Source of the DNA: Ryuthela nishihirai | Taxonomy: Eukaryota > Arthropoda > Arachnida > Araneae > Heptathelidae | DNA: 64,000 nt | NCBI GenBank assembly: GCA_038380435.1 | Contig: JAWZYU010000010.1 | Span: 45,108,135 to 45,172,134 of the forward strand | Reading direction: 5' to 3' | Part shown: piece by piece, positions 1-10,989 of the stretch | Layout: every line of letters starts with the position of its first letter | Numbering within the stretch: the stretch's first letter is position 1 | Program-made: the position numbers and the translations under genes | The notes under the pieces: generated by a model | What the model was told of the DNA's origin: nothing | Seen by the model: only the letters and a program-made list of their open reading frames with translations | Database searches by the model: none

Positions 1-39
1 AAAGAAAAGTGTTGCTCATAGCTAAAACAACCCAACATT
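1..39 (+). repeat. SINE-A tail, cut by window start
   Basis: The sequence resembles the conserved SINE-A 3' end (a run of A, a GCTCA block, then AAAACAACCCAAC). Only the last 40 bp or so of this copy lie inside the window. Confidence 0.6.
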
Positions 40-420
40 TTTTCCGCATTTTAATTTCATTATGCTAAAAGCAATCCAACGTGTTAATAAATTTGTGCAA
101 AAGTAAAATTTGGTGAATATATTAGCAACAAAAATATCTCGGATATTTTGAAGGATTTAAATTAGATTTAATAGGTGTGTCATACCATACTCCAGCTCTC
201 TCGTGGAAAGGCAGACGTTTGGAAAAATATAAAAAAGATGGCAAAGGGAAAAAATAATGCGTTGTGATTTCTAACGAGCTGCCAAATAGCATGTTGCCAA
301 GGGTAACTTCATAGTCGCAGTCAATGGAGGTCGTAAGCCTCTACCCCTCTCCAACTGGCCGTGCAATTGCAGGAGATCTAACAAGAACAACTACACATAT
401 AATCATATAGATGGATAGAT
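40..420. other. Unassigned AT-rich sequence
   Basis: No coding potential, tRNA-like box or element end could be recognised here. Confidence 0.5.
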
Positions 421-2410
421 AGATTTTTTTATTATTATACTGAAAAAAATATTTTTGCATTTACACTGGTTCAAATTCTGAGTCATTAACATGTTCAATG
501 TCCCACTCGAGTTAATACTTGTTTATGGAATAATAAAATTAACATATTAATTGTTGAAGTGAATGCATTTGAAAATGAAAATTTTACGTTATAAAGAGTG
601 TCGTCCTTAGTTTTAAGCATTTATAATTATATAAGATAAACATAAAAACATTTTAATAGTCTTACACGTTGAAATCATGAGTGATTTAATTTCTTAAAAA
701 AAATTACAATATATATAAGCTTAAGATAATTTACAACATTTTATACAGTCTATAGACCAAGAAAACATAGCGTTTAGTAAAAATATTTTTCTTAACCGGT
801 ACTTCAGTTAATAACATGTTTTAGATAATCTGGTACGGACAGGAAAATTTCTAATTCTGCCAATATCCAAATTTTTATTGAAATGTATCAAAGAATTTAA
901 TGCATGTAATTTGCGTAATTCTAAAACATCATGATATCTATAACTTTCACTTACACTATCCCTTCTTTTTTGCTTCGAAATACATATTAAAACATTATTT
1001 TGAACAATTTCTATAATCTTTACATATTTGTTTAATGTATCTCCTCAAGATAATGGCCCATATGAAAATACCGTTTAGTCCATGAATTATAAATTATATA
1101 AAGTAAAGATGCATCAAATATTTTTCTGATATAATATATGCTTGAGGTAATGGCATTTATTCTTTTACAGACACTTTGTATATGATCTTTCCATGTCATT
1201 TTCCTGTCCAACATGATTCCTAGGTATTTATAACATTCAATACCCTCAAGGGCCTCAAGGGGAGTTACCTCAAGGGGAGTTACGCATAGTATTATAAAAA
1301 AAAATAATAAATACCTCATCAAGCAGCTGCTTGCCACAGAGGTCTGACAGGAGCCTGTCAGTTTATATGCCATAGTAGAAGGTCTGCGAGGATGGCAGGC
1401 CCTCAGCAGAAAAACAACACACACACATCCATGCCGTACCCGGGGCTCGAACCCAGGTCCCTTAGATCAGTAGCCAAGCGTGCTAACCACTCTTTGTCGA
1501 AAATATACGAAAAAGTAGTTAAACAAAAAATAATAATCAAAACATAGAAATATACAAAATCATAAAGATACAAAATCACAGTATTAACATTTACTATGTA
1601 TTAATATGTTAACATAGTAAGATTACAGTCTCTTTCATGATATATTAATTTTCCTGTAAAAAAAGTTTTCTGCCTTTAACCTATATCGTTTCTTCAACAT
1701 TTAATATTAATTTGTTTGTAACAAACCAATTTCTAACACCCACAGACTATTTTTGACTTTGTCTATTTGAGAGTCGTTGCTCACCGATAAAAAACAATTG
1801 CTGTATCATCAGCAAATGTAAAAATTTTTCCCTTCAATTGTAAATTGCAAAGATTGTTTATATAAACTAAAAATGAAATTGGGCCTAAAACCCAACCTTG
1901 AGGCACTTCATAATTTAATTCTCTTTCATGACTTACCCAATTGTCTAATTTTAACTCTTTGTATTCTACCTCGTAAATAACTTTCAAACCATTTCTTAAT
2001 CGTTCCCCTAAAAAAAGCTTTTTCAATATTGTCTGAAAATATTTTGTGAGATACGGTATATAAAACTTGTTTTATATATGAGAATAAAATGATCTTTTCA
2101 GATTTTCATTTAAGTTATAATAAATTCGAGAAGTCAAATGTAGAATTGCATCTTCTGTTGTATGTTTCTTTCTAAACCATATGGATTACTATTTTTATTT
2201 AACTATTTTATTATTTTTTTATTTTATTTGTATATTTTCGAAAAAAAAAAACGGACAGAAGAGAGATTGGACGATAATTTTCTATTTGAGTAGGGTTTTC
2301 CCCTTTATAAACTGGGATAATCTGAGCAGCTTTCAAAATCATTTCATTATTGATAATTACTGCAAAAATGAACAATGACAAGCAGAATTCGATTTCTAGC
2401 GCAGCCACGG
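421..2410 (-). mobile_element. Decayed LINE fragment with reverse transcriptase, jockey/CR1-like
   Basis: Read on the minus strand, this is the 3' part of a non-LTR retrotransposon broken by stops and frameshifts. About 2400-2211 carries the RT motif IENYRPISLLS, about 2026-1781 carries VPQGWVLGPISFLVYINNL and FADD (the catalytic Asp pair), and about 1250-1080 carries the post-RT YKYLGIMLD block. The 3' end is placed near 421, where the plus strand reads as an ATAGAT/T-run tail. The endonuclease half is absent, so the copy is 5' truncated. It is interrupted by a SINE-B copy at 1293-1495. The exact clade is uncertain. Confidence 0.75.
1293..1495 (-). repeat. SINE-B copy
   Basis: On the minus strand a tRNA-like head has the A-box-like GTGGTTAGCACGCTTGGC and the B-box-like GGGTTCGAGCCC. 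It is followed by the family body (CTGACAGGCTCCTGTCAGA, then CAAGCAGCTGCTTGA) and an AT-rich tail. It is inserted into the LINE fragment and so is younger than it. Other copies lie at 25206, 29014, 56876 and 58700. Confidence 0.85.
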
Positions 2411-3523
2411 CCTCAAAGGCTAAAACGTCCTGATTCAGAGTTCGCGATTAAGAAAGGGGGGAGACCAGAGCACAAACGGCATTTTCTCGGATTCCAACGC
2501 TGTTACGACAGAAAAAACTCGGGTCCTCAACTCAGCTATGCTCTTTGGTCCCAAAGAATCCTGCAAAGCTTGATCATTTTCACCATTAGGCGTGTGGCTG
2601 GAGATCAGTGGCAGGTGGTAATGAGAGAATTCTACTCTGGCTCAATTACTCCACGTTAGCGGATTATTTTCTGGACTCCACAGGTAGAGCTTACTCCTTC
2701 CCTCGATGCGCCTCACGTCACCTTCATTCTTTACAGCATGAAGACAGGCTTCCAAGTGAGGTGAGATAGAGCCTCGAAAAAACAAGTGAGCTCAGTAGCG
2801 GGAACCTGAAGGGATTGTCGAACGTTCATTCCCCAGCGATTGGCCCAACAGATAGGTCTAGGGTGGCATGAGGCGGGATATCAGAGGAATAATTGTGCTA
2901 ATTCCTGGAATTTCTTCAGACTCTGATCTTTCGAGAAAATGTCCAAAAAACACTTGCAAAAAGGTTAACACTTAGTAATTTAACTTAACTTTCTACGCCC
3001 TTTGAATAGTTTTTTCGTTTTTTTTTTCAGAACTTCCTCCATTTAGTTAGAGCGAATTAGGAAAGCATTCTTTCCGATCATGCAGGATGCTGACCTGGAA
3101 AATACCTTTAAAATATTTCACAAGGAGGTAGAATTTCTCGATCGTATGAAAAATGTCCTGGAAAACAAGTGGTATTGGTTCGATGTAAATCGTCCAGGTT
3201 ATCAATCGTAATCTTACCATATTACTAATGAAATCAGAAGCTACATCGCATAAATTGTTACTCTGCAAAGGATTTCTTCGAAAGCGTATTGACTGCAGAA
3301 TTTTCCTTCTTCCACGCGCAAGAGAGGGAAAATGGGAGGTGAAGGTAAGGAGTCTGTTTGAGCAAAAAGGTTAGGCCACTATCCAAAGAGAGATATGTGT
3401 TATGACAGATATAATGAATGGGTGGCAAGACGGTCCATATCTGATTTACTAGTAAAAAAAAAATTGTGCCAGGCGAAAAGTCAAAATTACAAAAACAAAC
3501 AGAAAAAGAATTTGTTCGCCGAA
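2411..3523. other. Unassigned region between two LINE fragments
   Basis: The first 450 bp are more GC-rich than the surroundings and may be a remnant of an unknown repeat. A 54-codon open stretch at 3047-3211 on the plus strand looks protein-like but is preceded by an in-frame stop and has no convincing splice site. No gene can be supported here. Confidence 0.4.
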
Positions 3524-4227
3524 ATCATCATCCTAATCATCCTCAAGTAGCCATTGGCTACGGAAGTACACCATGGACTACGGAGGTACAATCAGATTTT
3601 TCAATTTAGTTCTCCAAACACATCCCTCCTAAGCTATTTTTGCTGCATCTCTCCATTGCACACCAATTATAACAAGGTCCTGTTTTACATTGTCTGCCCA
3701 CCTCATCCTAGGTCTCCCCCTCTTTCTTAGGCCTTTAGACACGCTCTTCATTGCCCTATTTGCTAATCTGTAGTTATGCATACGGGCAACATGGCTGAAC
3801 CAACGGAGTCTCTCTTGCACAATATGCTGCTTAAAGGAGATTGCCGGCTTCTTTGCCTAACATCATCACTACTTGCAAAATTGAACTATCTGATGCCCAA
3901 GAATTTGTGTAAGCATCTAGATACAAGGTTTTCTGTTATCTTGTTTACAAAGGGTCGACGTTTCACTACCATAACTAACCCTAGAAAGAACCAAACTATT
4001 ATACAGTCTAATTTTATTCTTTAGGTGTATATGCCTATTTCTCTACATTCACCTAGTTTCTTAAAAGTCTCAACAGCAATCCCCATTTATCTCTTATCGT
4101 CTCCTATTCATCTTTATCTTATGTAATATGTCTCACGTCATAGTATGTGTTACATAGCTCTCAAGAAAATTAAACTGAGCACCTGCTCAAGAGTGCAACC
4201 ATTCAAATTAACTGAACCACAGCCTGA

Positions 4228-4701
4228 CTAACCAATTTTCACCACTTTAGTTTTCTCTCTGTTTATAACCAAACCTGCTCTACTACCAGTTTTACCAACA
4301 GCTCGAATGAAAGAGTTCATCTCATCAACATCCTTTTCCAAAAGTGCTAAATCATCAGTATAATCTAAATCAGAAATTTTAGTATCTCTAGTCCATTTAA
4401 GCCCAAAATCTTTCCCTTGAAGTGAATTTCGCATAACATAATCAATAACCAAACTAAAGTGAAAAGGAGACAAAATGCACCCTTGTCGAACACCAGAAGC
4501 AATGCTAAACCAATTGTTACAAGCTGTAACAACTCTCATACATGACTCGGTGTTATTATAGAGAACATTCATTATATTAACTAACTTGTCAGGTATGCCA
4601 TATGATCTCACAATCAACCACAAATTATGACGATCAACAGAGTCAAAAGCCGTTTTGAAATCTACAAAACTAATACCCTGAGGTTCTGAAACTCTAAACA
4701 T
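4228..4701 (-). pseudogene. RTE reverse transcriptase fragment
   Basis: This is the longest open piece of RTE copy 1 (157 codons). It carries RT palm motifs including DFKTAFDSVDRHNLW and SGVRQGCILSP. The catalytic box reads YTDD, where the sister copy at 19.8 kb has YADD. Reverse transcriptase would copy the element's RNA at a nicked target. This fragment lacks the endonuclease and part of the thumb and cannot act alone. Confidence 0.85.
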
Positions 4702-4729
4702 TTCTCAAGAATCTGCCTAAGTGAAAACA

Positions 4730-4806
4730 CACTGCTCACAAAAATTAGGGGATATTTCAAAATGAATATGAAGCGATAATATATCCCCTAATTTTTGTGA
4801 GCAGCA
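4730..4806. mobile_element. 77-bp MITE derived from the Tc1 element at 22.8 kb
   Basis: Its two ends are inverted copies of the terminal repeat of the Tc1 element at 22847-24376 (CACTGCTCACAAAAATTAGG, followed by the GATATTTCAAAATG block on the left side only). Almost all of the interior is missing. Comparison with the empty site in the RTE copy at about 20.15 kb shows insertion at a TA: the right TA is present at 4807 and the left one has changed to CA. Confidence 0.9.
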
Positions 4807-5850
4807 TATCTTACCTACACATCCTCTACTGCTTCTGATTCTATAGTGCTCATCACGTAGTTGTCCATCAACCAGATTCTTAATTCTATTAAGTGCAATC
4901 ATGCAAAAAACTTTACCTGGAATAGAAAGTAGACTATTATAGTTAACTGCAATCACAATATGTAACTGCGATGATATAGTTAACGACTCAAAAAGTAGGT
5001 CACTATAGTTAACTGCGATCAGCTTTTTAAAAAATAGGGATAATAATAGCTCTGGTAAAATCCTTAGGAACAATGCCTTTATCATAAACGATATTCAAAA
5101 TTTCAGTCATTCATGTGGTAACCGAAGTATTCCAGCATTTCGGTAGTAATTTCATCTACACCTGACGATTTATGCAGTTTAAGCTTAGAAATGCCCAAAA
5201 TAACTTCGTTTTTTTCCACATAAAAACATTAAGTATCTCGTACAGCTCTCTGATATTACGCTGTCTAGATGCTTCCTCGTATTTGTCAGCCAAGCCATCT
5301 AGCCAAAGATTCTTATCAGCTGCTACATTTATTAAACTCTTTGTAATGCTTTTTGTTAGGAATAGTAGGGTATTGATTAAGGGCATTATTGCAATTCTTT
5401 CTTTCCAAAATAAGCTCCAATGCTTCACTCAAATAAAAAACTCTCCCTTCCCCCCTCAAAATAGTGCTGTTAATTTCAATAAAAGCCTGTTTAAAACCGT
5501 CCCATTCCTCCTCAACTTTGTGTCCCTCTTCCTCAACTTCAGTAGTAAGCAAACTATGATTATCATAATGATTAAGTAACTTATCTAGCTATGGTAAGCT
5601 TTAGCTATAATTGGGTCTGACATAGGTTCAGTGTTAAAGATAACTTTTTCAACCATAGCACAGTACTTCTTAAGCTTAAGTTGCAAAACACTTTTAAGTA
5701 GGTAATGACCAGATCCAATTTCAATTCCCCTATATGATCTCGTATTCCTAACAGAACTATCCCATTTTCTCTTAATTAATAAATAAGCAATCTTATTCTT
5801 TTGCATCCCATCTGGTGAAACCCATGTGCACTTATGTATGTAACTTATGG

Positions 5851-6594
5851 TGATTGTAAAAAGATACATTAAAATCAAATAAGCGAACCTTTGAGAAACA
5901 TGAGGAAAATTATACTAATATTTTTTTCTCTTTACCTCTGAACTCTAAAACCTAAAATCAACGAAAAAATGCGATTGTCTTAAAAATATAATTGAGTTGC
6001 CAAGAACTAGAGCAATAATAATAACATTCAAAGCAGAAATTATTCTTGTAAAACGCCTAATCTATTTTCAATATACATATTTCGATGATTGATTCTTTGA
6101 ACGAAAGAAATAAATAGATATCAATTACGTTTCAAGTTAAATATCAGTTTCTTGAGTTATTTATCAAAGCTTTTTCTTCGTATTTCTTGTTTCGCAACTG
6201 ATCATTAGCTAAAGGAGAATAGACATACTGATTTTGTATACTACTCATTTAGTCTTTTTACTTATTTTATTTACTGAGTCTCATAGCTTTAATGCGTCTT
6301 TATTATAATCGCACCCAGAAAATTCCAATGCCTAAATTTTAATGGGTAAGTTTTGATATCTCGAATGTTTGATTTTCTGGGATTTCCTTAATAAATATAT
6401 GTTATTGAAGTCCTCAAAATGAGGCAAATTTTATAACCTGCCCCTCCAGGTACGCCATTAGTTTATTTATGACTCTTTAGGGAGTAATCTTAATCAGTTG
6501 CAGTTTTAAGACTACTGCTAAAAATTATCCTTGTACTTTTTTGTTCAAGTTCATTAAACATTAAATCAGTGAGTCTTGAAAGCATTTTACATTG
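5851..6594. other. Unassigned AT-rich sequence
   Basis: No coding region, tRNA-like box, tandem repeat or element boundary was recognised in this stretch. Confidence 0.5.
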
Positions 6595-7105
6595 AATGGA
6601 CAAATTATTATATACACCTGATAACAATATGCAAAGCAGAAGTATCGCATCCAGTCATGTAGGACGCTAAAACTGGCAATACCTATAAATGGAGCAGGTC
6701 TCTACGCATTGCAAACAATTATGGAAAAGTAATCATGGGTAAAAGCAGCGACGTAAGTGAGTTTGACTGTGGCCATATAGTAGGTATGAGGAAGGCCGGT
6801 TGTTCAACCACTGCAACTGCTGAAGTGTTGGGATTTCCATGTCAGACCGTCGCATGTGTATACCAAGATTATGTGAAATACGACAAAACCTCAACCAGTG
6901 GAAGAAATTTGGACGTAAACGTGCAATTGACTCTCGTGGTAAGCGCAGACTCTCCCGTATTATTACAAGTAATCGCATGGCTACCATGGAGCAGATAACG
7001 TCGGAACTGAATGAGGGTGAAATTTCTCACAAAGTTTATGAACATTTGATACACACGTCTGATACGACTATCCATCGTACCATGGAAAAAATAGGCTATG
7101 GTAGT

Positions 7106-8012
7106 TGTCATGTCTCTCTAATTTATTTATTTTTATTTATTATTGTATTTTTATTGTATTTTTGTTGTTGTAAATATATATCTGTACTTGTGTGTTTTTG
7201 GAAATGGTGTTGTGGGGATGTGACTCATGAGGTGTTGTTTTCGGGGTTGAGCTGGCTGACTGCACATACTGACAAGTCGAAAAGCACTTTTACGTCTATT
7301 TACGACTAGCCAAGGGCGTGAATGCTAGCGCTAGAGACAGGCAGCAGTAATGAATAACAGTCTGAGCGTCGCTGTCAAACAGGAAGGACATTTGAACACG
7401 CGTCAAGGACGCTGCTCTTGCTCAAAAAAAAATTCGGTTCTGTGTGAACCAAGATTTTGTTCTGCATGAACCAAGATACAGTTCTGTGTGAACCAAGATA
7501 CAGTTCTGTGTGAACCAAAATTTTGTTCTGCATGAACCATGATACAGTTCTGTGTGAACCAGGTTGTAGGCAAGGGTTGAATATCCTTTTGCCAAGTTTG
7601 TTGATCCTTTCACCGGTAAAACGAGAATCTGCAAAGCGCAGATCTCCACCTCATTGCATGACTGTTTGCAGCAGCAAAGGCCCAAGGAATCGAGAGTATC
7701 CCCAGCACGTAATTGTATTTAAATGTAAATAGTCGTCTATATATTATTCTCGTGCTAAATTGCTGAACACTTTTCTACACATCACTTGGAGCAGCAAGTC
7801 TGAGGCATATGCTGGTACGGGTGTAACCATCCGCGAACCTGTGATTTCACCTAAGTAAGGGTGAAGGTAATTAAGGGACTAATTGATCGTCCATAGAGTG
7901 TAAAGTAGTTTGTCATCTGACCCAACACGTCATTTGGCACAGTTTAGCATCATAATTAGAAGTGAAGAAATAAAAAAAAATCTGCGTTGTTCCCTTACCA
8001 CGCCCCACCACA
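7106..8012. mobile_element. Solo LTR (907 bp) with GTAGT target duplication
   Basis: The insert begins TGTCATG and ends CCACCACA, the TG...CA ends usual for long terminal repeats. It is flanked by the 5-bp duplication GTAGT (7101-7105 and 8013-8017). Removing it with one duplication restores the transposase reading GYGSRRP, which confirms the insertion exactly. No gag or pol sequence is present, so it is a solo LTR left by recombination between two LTRs. Ty3/Gypsy or Bel/Pao origin cannot be decided from this sequence. Confidence 0.85.
7436..7563 (+). repeat. About 25-bp tandem repeat inside the solo LTR
   Basis: Roughly six imperfect units of the form GTTCTGTGTGAACCAAGATAC lie head to tail, with a GTTCTGCATGAACC variant. 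Each unit contains an inverted GGTTC/GAACC half-site pair, so the array could bind a dimeric factor or only be expansion noise. Confidence 0.8.
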
Positions 8013-8851
8013 GTAGTCGACGTCCACATCGTATCCCTTTGTTTACTGCAAGGCACCGAAAGATTAGGCTGCAGTTTGCAAAGACCTATCGCACCTAGAG
8101 TGCAGAGGACTGGAAACACGTCCACTGGTCTGATAAATCATGATTTCAACTCTATCACGCCGATGGGAGAGTGCGTGTGTGGCCTAAACCACACCAAGTG
8201 ATGGATCTAGCTTGTGTAGTTGGAGTTACAGGCACGTGGAGGTAATATAACAATTTTGGGTGCGTTTACATATGCTTCCTTGGCCCCTTATACCCGTCGA
8301 GGCCTTCATCATTGGCACAAGGTATGTGAACATACTCGCCGACTACAACACCCGTTCGTAACGATTCTCTTTCTGCACCATGACACCTTAGTTCAACAGG
8401 CCACACTGCATACTTCCCTAATAATGACCAATTGGCTCCAGGTGCATTCAAATGAGTTTATCACATTCGAATGGCCCACTCCATCGCTGGACTTCAGCAC
8501 CATTGAAAATTTGTGGGACGAATTCGAAAGATCTGTTCGAGCTTGTCAATCCCCACTGGCAACTGTGGATGCTCTACGACAGGAGATCCTCGCTTCATGG
8601 ACAGCAATATCATTTCCGTGTTTTCAACTCCCCATTGAGTCCTTACCAAGACTTCTGGCTGCTGTTGTGAGGGCAAAAGGTGGAGCAACAGGTTATTAGT
8701 TAGGTGCATATAATAATTTGTCCATTTAGTTTATATTAGTTTGTGACAAAATTTTGCGTAATTTCCACGAATTTACTACATATAGAGCTATATAGTAAGT
8801 CCGATATTTTAGATAGAATGGTCAAGATGCTTATTAGTGGCATGATAAGGA

Positions 8852-9205
8852 CAGAGGTTGGCTCAGTCGGTAGCACGTCAGGGACAAAATCTGTAGTTCC
8901 CAGTTTCGAGTCCTACCTGGGCTAGCATTGAGAATTATCTTTGATAAACTTCCACCCTGCCCACGGCGAGAAAGGGTACACTGATGGGCTTGGAAAAGCT
9001 GCTGTCGGTCTAATCAGACTTAAAGCCATTTTTAAGCTTAAGACACAGATGGAAGCCTCCCTGGCTTTAAGCCACGGGAGGCTTCCATCTGTGTCCTAAG
9101 ATCTTTCCAGTGGGTCCCCTTCCCTCAACCTTATGTGAGTACTTTGGATCCTTTTGACCTGTCACATTTAACCCCTTGTGGTAAAAAAAGTGCCGCTGAA
9201 AGCCA
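8852..9205 (+). repeat. SINE-A copy containing a local palindrome
   Basis: The head TTGGCTCAGTCGGTAGCAC and the B-box-like TTTCGAGTCC are followed by the family body and the tail AAAAAAAGTGCCGCT. The middle of the body is replaced by a hairpin at 9035-9100. Confidence 0.85.
9042..9095. repeat. Perfect 20-bp inverted repeat inside SINE-A
   Basis: The arms GACACAGATGGAAGCCTCCC (9042-9061) and its reverse complement (9076-9095) are separated by 14 bp that are nearly self-complementary as well. The right arm is ordinary SINE-A sequence; the left arm is an inverted copy of it. Confidence 0.95.
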
Positions 9206-9929
9206 CCTGGCAAAATATTGTTTTAAGGTTCGATAGTAGCCTTCGTTGTGGACGGACGTGTTTCTTCTCTCTCCTCCTGTTTGGGGCATTTGAATTCATG
9301 GACTGTGTCGACTGACCTTCAGCGCTCTCACCTGACCATCAGTGTAGTAAAATTGCGTTTTATTGTCCCCATCCTATGACGCTTTCCGTTCTTGTCTTCT
9401 CTCCCGCCTCATCTGCCAGCCTTCAAGCTCAAAGACTAATTTTTACAATCTGCAATTTAGAGGTCCCTCCCCACCTACTTTGGATTCGGTGCTGCAGACG
9501 CATGTGTTAAGATCTGCACTGCATACTCTTCCTCTGTTTGAGTAATTATCTGTCTTTCGCACACCAGTCCTTTGTTCATCAGTTGCTGCTACAAGAGACT
9601 ATATTGTGAATTAATGCCTGCAAGAGTTCTTCAGTTGTCATTTCCACCATTCGTTAGCGTCTGCTTTTCTGCTTCTTCAGTGTAGGTTCCGTTTATCTTC
9701 TGCCTATTGAAATTAAGTGCATTTGATGTAGATTGATATTACGTTAGGATCTGACTACGTCACCTGTAACGGCATATGTGAGGGTAAATTACATTAAATT
9801 TGTTCAGTCATTTCTGAGTCGAACTACCGTCGAATGAAGTGGAAATGAATCAATTGCAAATCGATAAAGCCAACATCTAACAAAGATTTAAACGCTAATG
9901 GAGAGCAAACCGAGCTTTGAGTAGGATAC

Positions 9930-10525
9930 ATGTCAAAGTCGCATGTGAAGCTCAGTAAGGTTAATGAGTCTAGATCAGCCACTTCGGATGAAAGCAGCGA
10001 TGATTTGAAGGCCCTGTTAAAGGAAATAAATATAAAAATTCAGACTATTAATGAGTTGAAAGATGAAATTGTAGACCTAAGATCTTCTATAGAGTTTTTC
10101 TCTGAAAGATATGATACATTACTAGAAAGATTACAAATATATGGAAAACAGCAAATTGAGATAGACCATAAAGTAGACAATGCTGATAAACGTTGTACAG
10201 AAAACATGGCTGAAATAAAATCTCTACAAATTAATGACTTAGATCTAACTTTAGTCTAAACGACTTAGATCAGTATGGACGTAATAAAAATATTGAAATA
10301 CATGGGATCCTTGTTTAATACTAGAAAGATGGAAATAAGCTAAACGTGTTCATGACCACCATTGCGAAAAACCTTGAAATAAGTAATTTTAACTTGGAAC
10401 AAATAGAAATCATCCACAAACTGGCTGTGAAAAATAAAAATAAAATTCCCCCAATCATTGCGCAATTTCGTCGAGACCCACAAGAGATTATTGATTACCA
10501 CAGAGACGAAGCTTGGCCTCAGAAG
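9930..10525 (+). pseudogene. LINE ORF1 protein with coiled coil and FP-like C-terminal domain
   Basis: The first 109 codons from MSKSHVKLSK are charged and heptad-rich (IKIQTINELKDEIVDLRSS and following), consistent with a coiled coil. After a small frameshift near 10240 the protein continues with LDQYGRNKNIEIHGI and later IEIIHKLAVKNKNKIPPIIA. This arrangement is known from ORF1 proteins with a baculovirus FP-like C-terminal domain in arthropod LINEs, which bind the element's RNA. At least two further breaks follow near 10310-10340. It is a fossil. Confidence 0.65.
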
Positions 10526-10639
10526 TAGCCTCTAATGCAGGTGATACTCCAGTTTACTTGAATGAAAATCTTACGTTTGTGAATAAGGATCTTTTGTGGA
10601 CGGCAAAATCAGTCGCTTGTAAAAAGCAATACAAATATG

Positions 10640-10986
10640 TGTGACGTAAAGAAAAAAATTTTTTCTTGAGAAAATAAGGTGATTACAATATCATAAAATT
10701 CGATATTCATAGCAATTTTGACAAGCTTTGAATTTTCTGTCTGAAAATCTCCACAACGACCGTCTTTGACGATGTTAACGATCTTGCTGCGGATTGGAAT
10801 AACCAGAAGCATTATGAACTGAATAGTATTGCTGAAGTTAAAAACCTGTTCCAAGAAGATAAAACCGTAACATATGACACAATAGAACAGTTATCAGTTA
10901 TATATGTTAATGCCAGAAGTTTAAAAGAAATTGGATATCTTATATTGCTATTTGATTAATATCTTAGATTTTTTAGATGTTAATTT
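10640..10986. repeat. Left arm of a 0.3-kb inverted repeat (LINE ORF2 start)
   Basis: The sequence from about 10690 to 10975 aligns over most of its length with the reverse complement of 13240-13540, for example AACGATCTTGCTGCGGATTG and ATGACACAATAGAACAGTTA. Both encode the start of the endonuclease (IEQLSV-YVN-RSLKE-GYLILLF). Confidence 0.9.
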
Positions 10987-10989
10987 TAG

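Larger units (their letters stand above)
3524..5850 (-). mobile_element. RTE-clade LINE copy 1, 5' truncated and broken
   Basis: On the minus strand this copy matches the better-preserved element at 18983-22055 over its endonuclease C-terminus (SPDG and YLLIKRKW blocks), linker, RT (FVDFKTAFDSVDRHNLW, GVRQGCILSPF, and YTDD in place of YADD) and the C-terminal block RKRGRPRMRWADNVKQDL. The 3' end is a short run of ATC units on the plus strand, a tandem trinucleotide tail of the kind typical of the RTE clade. The N-terminal endonuclease is missing. Several frameshifts and stops make it inactive. A 77-bp MITE sits inside it at 4730-4806. Confidence 0.9.
6735..8699 (+). pseudogene. Tc1-type transposase pseudogene
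   Basis: The N-terminal helix-turn-helix region is seen from the start MGKSSDVSEFDCGHIVGMRK. It shifts frame near 6840 to WKKFGRKRAIDSRGKRRLSR (a basic linker) and runs to IHRTMEKIGYGS. Translation resumes after the LTR with RRPHRIPLFTARHRKIRLQF and then the catalytic domain, with W(S)DKS where the first catalytic Asp region lies, and ends near 8699. Stops and frameshifts throughout make it inactive. In the intact family the protein cuts and pastes DNA at TA sites. Confidence 0.8.
6595..8726 (+). mobile_element. Tc1-like DNA transposon, split by a solo LTR
   Basis: The terminal inverted repeats begin AATGGACAAATTATTATA at 6595 and, inverted, end at 8726. A TA follows the right end and a changed TA (TG) precedes the left. 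The inside encodes a Tc1-type transposase on the plus strand in two blocks, 6735-7105 and 8018-8699, separated by an inserted LTR (7106-8012). Without the insertion the element would be about 1.2 kb, a usual Tc1 size. Confidence 0.85.
9225..10986 (+). mobile_element. 5' half of a LINE (5' UTR, ORF1, start of ORF2)
   Basis: About 700 bp without coding potential, a probable 5' UTR, precedes an ORF1 at 9930-10525 and then the beginning of ORF2 near 10640-10960. The ORF2 start closely matches, in inverted orientation, the start of the LINE read on the minus strand at 13554-13240. The plus-strand half stops at about 10986, where the opposite-strand half begins. The 5' boundary is approximate. Confidence 0.7.

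Noticed and set aside
2375..2659. 94-codon plus-strand open frame
   Set aside because: Low-information sequence with no recognised domain, beginning at the edge of a LINE fragment.
3047..3211. 54-codon protein-like plus-strand stretch (possible exon)
   Set aside because: It is preceded by an in-frame stop, and the nearby good acceptor at 3030 leads to stops in all three frames. No family is recognised.
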